Assembly (NCBI RefSeq): GCF_039994875.1
Contig: NZ_CP121196.1
Coordinates: 496,001-560,000 of the forward strand
Reading direction: 5' to 3'
Length of the DNA stretch: 64,000 nt
DNA from: Telmatobacter sp. DSM 110680
GTDB lineage: Bacteria; Acidobacteriota; Terriglobia; Terriglobales; Acidobacteriaceae
The position numbers and the translations under genes were made by a program. This document shows, piece by piece, positions 18,699 through 25,812 of this stretch. Position 1 is the first letter of the stretch. Each line of letters opens with the position of its first letter. The notes under the pieces are model-generated. The model had not been told where the DNA came from. It did not search any database and saw only the letters and a list, made by a program, of their open reading frames with translations.

Positions 18699-20696
18699 CT
18701 ATTTGGAGGCTTCCAACGTCCCCAGAGAGCAGCGCGCATTACGCGGGGTATAGCCCACGCCTCCGTCTGCAGCCTGGATCGCTTTCCGTCCTGTCACATC
18801 TATGACGCCCGAACCGATGAGAGTGTTATTCGGTTGCAGGACGAGGGAAAGGGGCCCGGTGTTGTTCTGAAACTTCACGATCATCTGTCCGTTTTCCCTC
18901 ACAATTTCGTACCCTTCTGAATTGAAAGACTCGCCGCATTCCAGAGTCGCGGAGTCATCGCGAAATTCTATCTTCAATCCACCCGGCACTTCGTACTTAC
19001 CGTTCAATCTCAGCCCCGGCGCGCTGTTTGCGGATTTGCTGGCCTTGCTGCCAAGGACCTGCGTCAAAATCGTGGATGTCTTAATGCTTTCACTTCCCGC
19101 CGGCAATGTTCCAACCGTGCAACGCTCCGTCTTGGGAACCGTCGGAGCTCTATGAAATGTGGGAGTTGAACTGCTGGAGGTCGTCTGCTGGTCGACGGAA
19201 AATTGCCCTCCGTTCTGATGAAGCTGATCCGCGCTGTACTCGCGTTCCTCTCCCGGCTCGAGCTGACGCTGAGTCGTGGTTGTCGTGGTATGCGTGTCAT
19301 AAGTAGTCGATCCCCCGCCTCCGCCGGCGGGAACCTCACCCGCAACATCGATCGTTCGCCCTTGGCCGGAAAGGCTTCCGTCTGCCTTGTAAGAGAGTAT
19401 GAGCGGTGGGGATGTGATGGGTATGCTCACCGAGACCTGCATTCCTGAACGATCCACTGTGTACGTGCGGGGTTCTGGCATAAGTGTGCCGCAAACCACG
19501 TACACAAAGTCTTGCCTGAAATTGAGCCCGAAACCGTTTGCGGAGTAAACACCGGTAAGGCGTAGGCCAGTGGGTATCTTCCCAACGATGGCCTCCTGTA
19601 TATCACCGCCCATCAGCTCGTTAAAGCCGACTTTCATGCCCTCGCCGAGGCACTCCGTCTCGCTTCGGCCTGACTCGACACAATGGCGTACGGCGACTGA
19701 CCCCGGATCCTTGGCATAGTGCGCTTCGGCATTCGCCTCCTTGATGTCGTTCTCCACCTTTTGCGTCGCGGCACGTTTCTCGCGATCGACAGCAATCGCA
19801 TACTGATCGTCACTGCCACCAACCGCGCGTGCGAAGGCGCTCTGCGTGCCATTCGTCAGAAAAGTGGTCCAAACCGGAATTCCTTCAAACCCGAATCGCG
19901 GGTCGTTGCGCTTGAAGATGTACGGGTTCGAACTCGGATCAAATCGCTGACCAGGAAAAGCCTTCTCCGCTTGCCGCACCAACTCGGCCTGCCCCTTGGC
20001 ATAGTCGCTCAGAAGTTTTGTTTCATCCGCGGTCATTTCGCGAGGGCCGGCAAGGACTTTGATGATTTCGCTCAGCTGATACAGCGCACCGATCGCGCGT
20101 GTCACGTTTTCTTGCGGCTTGCCCACCAGCATCCCCTGCACCACGCCTAGCGGATTAGGAAATTCGCTGAGATACGCGGGGTTCAACGCTGGCATGGCCT
20201 TACAAGTGCTCAGATGGGCCCGGATCTCATTTGCCGGCTTAGCTGTCTGCGCCACAAGTTTTCCATTTTGCTCCAGCCTCACGAAGCAAGCCTCCTGCCC
20301 GGCCTGTCTCTGGCACCCGAGCACAGTCATGCTCGTGCCGCCGCCACACTCCCATCGTGAGTTGTTCAAAGCGCCGAGCGCCTGCGCCGATGACGGCGCA
20401 CTCGCTGATGCCTGTAACGGCCCCGCCACTCCATTTGCCGCAGCTCCCTGCACCTTGCACATCTTCGTCATCTGGTAAACGACAGCTTCGCGCGTGTTGT
20501 AGCGCTCAGAGTCGGGCTCGTGCTGGTAGAAGCAGGCTTCAAACTTGGGCCCCTTCTCGCAGCGATGAACGACATAGACTCTGCCGTCGTTGCATAGGTA
20601 GGGAACATTGAACTGCAACCCGTCCGGCGCTTGCTGCGCGTGCGCGAGGGTGCCAATGCAAAGCAGAACAAAGACCGCAACTCTCGTGAGATTCAC
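18699..20696 (-). CDS. Large secreted protein with duplicated cysteine modules and beta-domains, function unknown
   Basis: 665 residues. The frame could start at 20747, but the GTG at 20696 has a GGGGGA upstream and begins a clean signal peptide (MNLTRVAVFVLLCIGTLAHAQQ). Residues about 25-165 hold two copies of a four-cysteine module: Cys, Cys, then EACF, then CK (YLCNDG...VHRCEKG...FEACF...MCK and WECGGG...LGCQRQ...QEACF...TCK). A helical middle follows (around 200-330). The C-terminal half has two copies of a small beta-domain (LTGVYSANGFGLNFR..VCG and LNGKYEVPGGLKIEF..ECG), separated by a Gly/Thr/Gln-rich linker with a poly-Thr run. The same beta-domain pattern appears in the small lipoprotein encoded next door. 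Not a family I can name. Confidence 0.7.
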   Translation of the reverse strand: MNLTRVAVFVLLCIGTLAHAQQAPDGLQFNVPYLCNDGRVYVVHRCEKGPKFEACFYQHEPDSERYNTREAVVYQMTKMCKVQGAAANGVAGPLQASASAPSSAQALGALNNSRWECGGGTSMTVLGCQRQAGQEACFVRLEQNGKLVAQTAKPANEIRAHLSTCKAMPALNPAYLSEFPNPLGVVQGMLVGKPQENVTRAIGALYQLSEIIKVLAGPREMTADETKLLSDYAKGQAELVRQAEKAFPGQRFDPSSNPYIFKRNDPRFGFEGIPVWTTFLTNGTQSAFARAVGGSDDQYAIAVDREKRAATQKVENDIKEANAEAHYAKDPGSVAVRHCVESGRSETECLGEGMKVGFNELMGGDIQEAIVGKIPTGLRLTGVYSANGFGLNFRQDFVYVVCGTLMPEPRTYTVDRSGMQVSVSIPITSPPLILSYKADGSLSGQGRTIDVAGEVPAGGGGGSTTYDTHTTTTTTQRQLEPGEEREYSADQLHQNGGQFSVDQQTTSSSSTPTFHRAPTVPKTERCTVGTLPAGSESIKTSTILTQVLGSKASKSANSAPGLRLNGKYEVPGGLKIEFRDDSATLECGESFNSEGYEIVRENGQMIVKFQNNTGPLSLVLQPNNTLIGSGVIDVTGRKAIQAADGGVGYTPRNARCSLGTLEASK

Positions 20697-20756
20697 TATG
20701 TCCCCCGTCCTGAGCGAGATCCAAACGACGCCAATGCTCACCAACACCGCACCTCG

Positions 20757-21071
20757 TCAGCTCTTCTCTTTCCGCAGAGGCGGCATAAAGCTCCCCGGCG
20801 GCCCCGTGAGCGATCCGTCATCATGAATGTTGAATACAGTTACCGGGGCGGGGCTCCCCTTGCAGGTGAGAGTCAACTGCTTGTCGTTGCTATTGAAAGA
20901 ACAGTCCTCGACATCGCCCATAAAGGTGAAACTCGCTTTACCGCCGGACCTGAGTTCGAGAATCACCGCACCATTGGCATCGGTGTAGGTTCCTTTGGGA
21001 CCGGAATTGCATCCCGAATTCAGTAAGACTGCAAGCCCTGCCATCACGTTCATCAAGTCACGCAGACGCAT
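20757..21071 (-). CDS. Small putative lipoprotein of unknown function
   Basis: 104 residues. The ATG at 21071 has AAAGGA eight bases upstream; the longer frame to 21254 is rejected because it runs into the neighbouring gene. The N-terminus MRLRDLMNVMAGLAVLLNSGC looks like a lipoprotein signal with Cys21 as the anchor, though the residue three before the Cys is Asn rather than Leu. The mature part (GTYTDANGAVILELRS ... FMGDVEDC ... DDGSLTGPPG) matches the beta-domain pattern repeated in the downstream 665-residue protein. The gene lies between two secreted proteins with gaps of 38 and 60 bases, so a three-gene operon is likely. Confidence 0.68.
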   Translation of the reverse strand: MRLRDLMNVMAGLAVLLNSGCNSGPKGTYTDANGAVILELRSGGKASFTFMGDVEDCSFNSNDKQLTLTCKGSPAPVTVFNIHDDGSLTGPPGSFMPPLRKEKS

Positions 21072-21109
21072 CGAATTTTCCTTTCTTAAGCTGGGTAATT
21101 CTCCGTTGG

Positions 21110-23203
21110 TTACTGCTCCCGCCTGGCTAGTAGTGCTCCACCCCCGCCGAGTGTGGCGACACTCGTTTCGGTAGAAGGTGTGATCGTGATCCGTTTTAGA
21201 TTGTTTTGGTCTTGCGCGAGAACGGACAGGCTTCCGTCCGGTGCCATATCCCACCAGCCCTCGTGCGAAGTTGGAGATATTGCCGTGTCTGCTTCCGCAA
21301 CGGCTTTGCCGTCAACGAATATGCGCAACGCGTCTCGTCCGGACACGCCTTGGGCCCACACGATGTGTTTGCTGTCGGCGGTGAATTCCAACATCTTCAT
21401 CCCTGAGTTGACGACGACCGGCGTGTACTTGCCGTCGATAAAGATTCCCGATGCATATTGGCCGGTATCGCTGGGAGGCGCTGAATCCGCAGCGATGTGC
21501 TGGCTGTCCGGACTGAACACGTAGTGAAAGCGCGGCATGCTTGGTGAGCCGAGATTGGTAGCGGCCTGCACGGCACCATCGATCACCAGCCGTTGTGCAC
21601 CTCCTTGAAAGCCCGCGCGATAGGCGTAATGCCGCCCGTCGGGAGAGAAGCGAAGGTCGGTCCCACTCTGCGCACCATCCGGCAAAGGAGTTGTCTTGCC
21701 GTCTAGGTACAACGTTGCGCGACCGCCAGTGAGTCCGCAGATCCCTCCAGCCCGGCTGCCGATCGGAGCGACGATCAATGAGCCGTGCGTGTCCGTTACT
21801 GGTGGGGTTGGTTCTGGCAAACACGCCTCCGACTCCTCGTCGCCGATGATGGCGTATGGTTTGGCATTCGCAAATGCGGTATAGGTCACTTTGGATGAGT
21901 CGGACGTGAACAGAATGTGGTCGACGCTCTGGTACTCCTGCGCGCGTTTGCCGTCGACGATAAGGTATTGGCGATTCTGGGTTGTGGTGTATCGGGCGGC
22001 GTAGTGTTTGCCATCGGGGCTGAACACAATCCGATCGATCATTGCACCGCGTTGGTGAACTATTTCGCTTCCTGGCACCTTTTTCCCGTCTACGACAAGG
22101 AACTGGGTAGGGCTGGGATTGCGAATCCCGGCATCAACAACCGCAACCCACATGTTCCCGGCAGGCGCAACGGAAAGCTCGAAGTGATCGGCACGGATGA
22201 ACGGCTTGCCGTCCAGCATGCCCTCCTCATATCCGGCCGGTCCGGGGTGACTGATGGTGGTGTACAGGTGCTGGCTGTCGGGGCTCCACCGCGGGGCGCT
22301 TCCCAGATAGGGCGCAACTTTACCGTCAACGACCAGGCCCCACTTATGCTCGTCGGCAGGGTCCGTGATGATAACTGCATAATGATTGCCGTCAGGGCTG
22401 AACGAAACATTCCTGATGCTGGCCTGATTCCCGCTGCTGGTCAGCCCGCTCGCGCTGGGTGGCGCGGCCTTGCCATCGAAAATAAAGTGCGTGAAGCTGC
22501 CACCTCTGGTTTGAGACGTCGCTACATCGCTGCTGATGTATACATGCCGGCTGTTCGAAGTGAAGCCGAGTCTGCAACTGGAGCCGTCGAACCTCGCTAG
22601 ATGGGACTCGGAGGTGCGCAGGAACTCCTTGCCGTCGACCATGACCACCATTTCGGTGCCGGAGCGGCCGCAGTAGGCGTAACGTTTGCCGTCGGGACTG
22701 AAGGCGATCCCAGTTTCTACCGAAGAGTTGAAGCTGCCGCCGAGTATCTCGTCGAACTTGGGGCCCGGGACGCCGTCATAGTAGATGACAGCGCGGCTGC
22801 CGCTGCTTTCATAGGTCGCCACATGGACACCGTGCGGGCTGATGAAGGACTTGGCGCTGTTAGAGAGAGGAGCGAGTACTGTTTCCTCGACCTTGGTTCC
22901 CTGAGGGGGATGAATCGGGCCGGCCTGGTCGTGATCATCTTGCTGGCTAATGCGACCGGAATGCTGTTGGCCAGGTTGAGTGGGTTGCTGTCCGGATAGC
23001 GGCGCTTGCGGCTGCTTTTGATTGGTTTGTGCAAGCGCCTGGCAGGCTTTTTGGAGGCCCTGCTGGCACTGCTGCTGCAGAACGTTCTGCTTCATCTTCT
23101 GCCACACGCTCTGGGCTGAGGCTTCGCCCGCTGGCGCAAAGATGACGAGGCAGATTGCCAATGCAACGATTGACCGCAGGTTAGAACGCTTCCCATCAGA
23201 CAT
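21110..23203 (-). CDS. Secreted WD40-like beta-propeller protein, function unknown
   Basis: 697 residues from the ATG at 23203, which has AGGAG seven bases upstream; the longer frame to 23293 has no such site. A signal peptide (LRSIVALAICLVIFAPAGEASAQ) is followed by a Gln-rich segment (about 30-85) and then a propeller. The repeating blade signature is FSPDGKHYA...(V/I)(V/I)DGK, seen about nine times. These TolB/PD40-type blades bind peptides or other proteins in the periplasm. It is the first gene of a presumed operon with the small lipoprotein and the 665-residue protein. It is divergent from a CadC-like membrane regulator 189 bases away. No enzyme motif was seen. Confidence 0.78.
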   Translation of the reverse strand: MSDGKRSNLRSIVALAICLVIFAPAGEASAQSVWQKMKQNVLQQQCQQGLQKACQALAQTNQKQPQAPLSGQQPTQPGQQHSGRISQQDDHDQAGPIHPPQGTKVEETVLAPLSNSAKSFISPHGVHVATYESSGSRAVIYYDGVPGPKFDEILGGSFNSSVETGIAFSPDGKRYAYCGRSGTEMVVMVDGKEFLRTSESHLARFDGSSCRLGFTSNSRHVYISSDVATSQTRGGSFTHFIFDGKAAPPSASGLTSSGNQASIRNVSFSPDGNHYAVIITDPADEHKWGLVVDGKVAPYLGSAPRWSPDSQHLYTTISHPGPAGYEEGMLDGKPFIRADHFELSVAPAGNMWVAVVDAGIRNPSPTQFLVVDGKKVPGSEIVHQRGAMIDRIVFSPDGKHYAARYTTTQNRQYLIVDGKRAQEYQSVDHILFTSDSSKVTYTAFANAKPYAIIGDEESEACLPEPTPPVTDTHGSLIVAPIGSRAGGICGLTGGRATLYLDGKTTPLPDGAQSGTDLRFSPDGRHYAYRAGFQGGAQRLVIDGAVQAATNLGSPSMPRFHYVFSPDSQHIAADSAPPSDTGQYASGIFIDGKYTPVVVNSGMKMLEFTADSKHIVWAQGVSGRDALRIFVDGKAVAEADTAISPTSHEGWWDMAPDGSLSVLAQDQNNLKRITITPSTETSVATLGGGGALLARREQ

Positions 23204-23392
23204 ACCTGTCTCCTGACAACAGCAATTGGTTGCGGCTATAAAGACTGAGAACCAAGGCGGAAAGAAATTGCGAACGTGAGAGATGTCTTCCAAAAATGGG
23301 GCTTGCCGGGGAGCGACTTCGACTTATCCTGTAGGTCACTGCCCCGAAATGTCCTAACGGAACTCTGAAGTTTTCTAAAGGAACCGCGGATC

Positions 23393-25363
23393 ATGCCGAC
23401 TTCCCCGGATACTCGCGTACCCGACACGCATCAGGACGTGTGGAAGTTTGCGGACTGTGAGTTCGACGACGTGCGTTACGAACTCCGAGTTTGCGGACGG
23501 CCAGTCGAGATGGAGCGGAAACCGCTCGATCTGCTTCGTTACCTGCTGTCGAGGTCGGGCGCGGTGGTCAAAAAAGAAAAACTCCTCGAGGAGGTATGGC
23601 CTGGCGTCCTTGTGGTGGACGCATCCCTCGCCACCGCGGTCTCGAAGCTGCGCAAAGCATTTGGCGATCAAGAGGTCATTCAGACCGTACCCCGCGTCGG
23701 ATATCGCATCGCCGTTCCAGTGGTCAGGGTTTCTCGCCCAGACGCAACTGAGAATCTCGTGGAGTCGGATGCTGGCGAAACCGCCAACGAATCGTCCTTA
23801 TCTATTGAGACGCAGAAGGACGACCGGCCGCGCCTGGGGAAACGGCTGCTTTGGGGAGGCGTTGCCGTCGCTCTGGTTGCTGCGTTTCTAATCGGCGGGG
23901 TGATAAGTCGAGTGCGAAAGACGGCGACCCCGCAGCCAGTCAGCCTTGCGATTCTTCCATTTCAAAACGACTCCGGCATGCAGTCCATGGATTATTTGCG
24001 CTCAGCACTTCCCGACGAGATCGCACATACGCTTACCGCGGCACGCTCGCTTGCGCTGCGTCCGCTGACAGCGTCCGCGCAGTTTTCAGGTCCCACGGTT
24101 GATTTCCGCAAGGTGGGTCATGTCCTCGACGTCAACCGGGTTGTAACAGGTCACTTTCGCATCTTGGGAGACCGGCTTCATATCACGATGGAAGCTGTGG
24201 ATACAGATGCTGACCGGGTCGTCTGGCACGACAGCTTCGAAGTTCCTTCCACAAATCTGCTTGCTATGCAGGAGCAGATAGCTGCGATCTCGCGTGGAAG
24301 AATGGCCCGTGCGCTGGGCGTGCAGGAATTCATCACAGATGCGCCCCCTAAGGCGAGCAATGAAGAGGCGTACGAACTCTACCTGAAGAGCGTCGCTCTG
24401 GACTGGGATCCCAATCCGAACAAGGAGGGTATCGAACTTCTGCGCCGTGCGGTATTGCTGGATCCAAATTATGCGCCGGCTTGGGGATTGCTCACACTTC
24501 GCTATTACAGCGCTGCGCGCTTTGGGGGCGGAGGGCCGGAGATGTTGGCCTTTTCAGATGCGGCCGCAGAGAAGGAACTCGCGCTAAATCCCGACTCCCT
24601 CGACCCATTAGCTGAGATGACGATCCATCGTACCGAGCGCGGTGACCTGGTCAAGGCGCACCAGATGGCTCTCGAACTTGTACGGCGAAGACCGGACGAT
24701 CCCAATCTCCATCACGTTCTGAGCTATGTGCTTCGCTATGGGGGCTCTTTGGAAGAGGCAGGACACGAATGCGAAATGGTCGTTTTGCTTGCTTCGAAGG
24801 TGATATGGGGTTCCTGCTCCACCACCTTCATGGAATTGGGCAACTACAAGCGAGCGATGTTTTTTCTCCGCAAAGACCTGGGCTCGGAATGGTCAAAGGC
24901 GCACGCTATTGAAGTGCTGCTGCGGGAAGGTAGAACAGAGGAAGCGATCCGCATTCCCGCACCCCAGATCGCGCACTGGGACAGCTACACGATGCTGCTC
25001 GCCTGTGCTCGTCACGCGTCGGAATCGGAGATAAAGGCCTTGGCTTCCAAAGTCGAAGTTGATGACGATCCAGAGGTGGACTACTTCTTTGCCGGTCACC
25101 TTGCTTACTGTGGCCAAACCAAAGCTGCCCTGCGAATGCTGAAAGTCGCCATCGATCACAACTACTGCTCGTATCCCGCGATGGATACAGATCCATTCTT
25201 CAAGGACTTGAGAGCAAACGCAGAATTCCAGAAACTGCGGCAGGCCGGTAAAGCTTGTCATGCCGACTTCATGAGTGATCGCGAAGTCAGCCACGTTGCA
25301 CCGGATCAAGCTCGAATGAAGCATCCGTCGGTTGCCCCGGTTGAACAACACCGAACGCAATAG
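23393..25363 (+). CDS. CadC/ToxR-like membrane transcription regulator with TPR domain
   Basis: 656 residues. Residues 15-110 are an OmpR-type winged helix (RPVEMERKPLDLLRYLL, KLLEEVWPGVLVVDASLATAVSKLRKAF, VPRVGYRIAVPV) with no receiver domain. One membrane helix follows (around 160-178, LLWGGVAVALVAAFLIGGV). The periplasmic part opens with a TolB/FlgO-like domain (SLAILPFQNDSGMQSMDYLRSALPDEIAHTL) and continues as tetratricopeptide repeats (YELYLKSVALDWDPNP, LLRRAVLLDPNYAPAW, EKELALNPDSLDPLAEM). This one-component architecture is frequent in Acidobacteriota. It lies back-to-back with the secreted-protein operon and 109 bases before the PadR gene, so either may be its target. Confidence 0.85.
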   Translation: MPTSPDTRVPDTHQDVWKFADCEFDDVRYELRVCGRPVEMERKPLDLLRYLLSRSGAVVKKEKLLEEVWPGVLVVDASLATAVSKLRKAFGDQEVIQTVPRVGYRIAVPVVRVSRPDATENLVESDAGETANESSLSIETQKDDRPRLGKRLLWGGVAVALVAAFLIGGVISRVRKTATPQPVSLAILPFQNDSGMQSMDYLRSALPDEIAHTLTAARSLALRPLTASAQFSGPTVDFRKVGHVLDVNRVVTGHFRILGDRLHITMEAVDTDADRVVWHDSFEVPSTNLLAMQEQIAAISRGRMARALGVQEFITDAPPKASNEEAYELYLKSVALDWDPNPNKEGIELLRRAVLLDPNYAPAWGLLTLRYYSAARFGGGGPEMLAFSDAAAEKELALNPDSLDPLAEMTIHRTERGDLVKAHQMALELVRRRPDDPNLHHVLSYVLRYGGSLEEAGHECEMVVLLASKVIWGSCSTTFMELGNYKRAMFFLRKDLGSEWSKAHAIEVLLREGRTEEAIRIPAPQIAHWDSYTMLLACARHASESEIKALASKVEVDDDPEVDYFFAGHLAYCGQTKAALRMLKVAIDHNYCSYPAMDTDPFFKDLRANAEFQKLRQAGKACHADFMSDREVSHVAPDQARMKHPSVAPVEQHRTQ

Positions 25364-25416
25364 CGCCAAACAAAATTTCGATGTGAGCGGCTGCGCGATT
25401 CAACTCTTCCTTCCCC

Positions 25417-25461
25417 TTGACAATCGACTAGAAGGCATAGTATTCCTATCGACTATCGATA
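25417..25461 (+). promoter_or_regulatory. Promoter and palindromic operator of the PadR-ADOP pair
   Basis: A consensus -35 TTGACA (25417-25422) is followed 15 bases later by TAGTAT (25438-25443). Overlapping the expected transcript start is a perfect inverted repeat TATCGA-CTA-TCGATA (25447-25461). A PadR repressor encoded directly downstream is the natural candidate to bind it. The 15-base spacer is shorter than ideal. Confidence 0.55.
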
Positions 25462-25472
25462 TGAGAACGCAT

Positions 25473-25802
25473 ATGCCGCCCAAGCACGGTGATCTGGTTC
25501 AGGGCACGCTCGAGATGCTGGTGCTCAAAACACTCGCGTTGCAGCCAATGCATGGATTCGGAATCTCCGTGCGCATTGACCAGATGAGTAACGGAATCTT
25601 TCACGTAATTCCCGGTTCGCTCTTTCCTGCTTTGAACCGGTTGGAACGGGAAGGACGGATCAAGGGCGAGTGGCGATCAACAGAGAACAACCGGCGCGGA
25701 CGTTACTACACGCTCACTGATCTTGGCCGAAAAGCTCTGAAAGAAGAAATCCGCGCATGGGAACGTCAGGTAGAAGCGGTTGCCCGGATACTCGAGGCTT
25801 GA
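25473..25802 (+). CDS. PadR-family transcriptional regulator
   Basis: 109 residues from the ATG at 25473, where family members start (MPPKHGDLVQGTLEMLVLKT). An alternative in-frame ATG at 25461 lies inside the operator palindrome. The longer frame overlapping the upstream gene is an artefact. The winged helix is complete: PMHGFGISVRIDQ, the FHVIPGSLFPALNRLEREG recognition region, the wing RGRYYTLTDLGRKAL, and a short dimerisation helix. It is of the short type found next to ADOP permeases in Acidobacteriota. The permease starts 10 bases after its stop, so one transcript is expected, probably self-repressed through the upstream palindrome. Confidence 0.9.
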   Translation: MPPKHGDLVQGTLEMLVLKTLALQPMHGFGISVRIDQMSNGIFHVIPGSLFPALNRLEREGRIKGEWRSTENNRRGRYYTLTDLGRKALKEEIRAWERQVEAVARILEA

Positions 25803-25812
25803 GGAGGCGATG

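Noticed and set aside
20757..21254. Long form (165 codons) of the small lipoprotein
   Set aside because: The extra N-terminal part overlaps the end of the propeller gene; the ATG at 21071 has its own SD and signal sequence.
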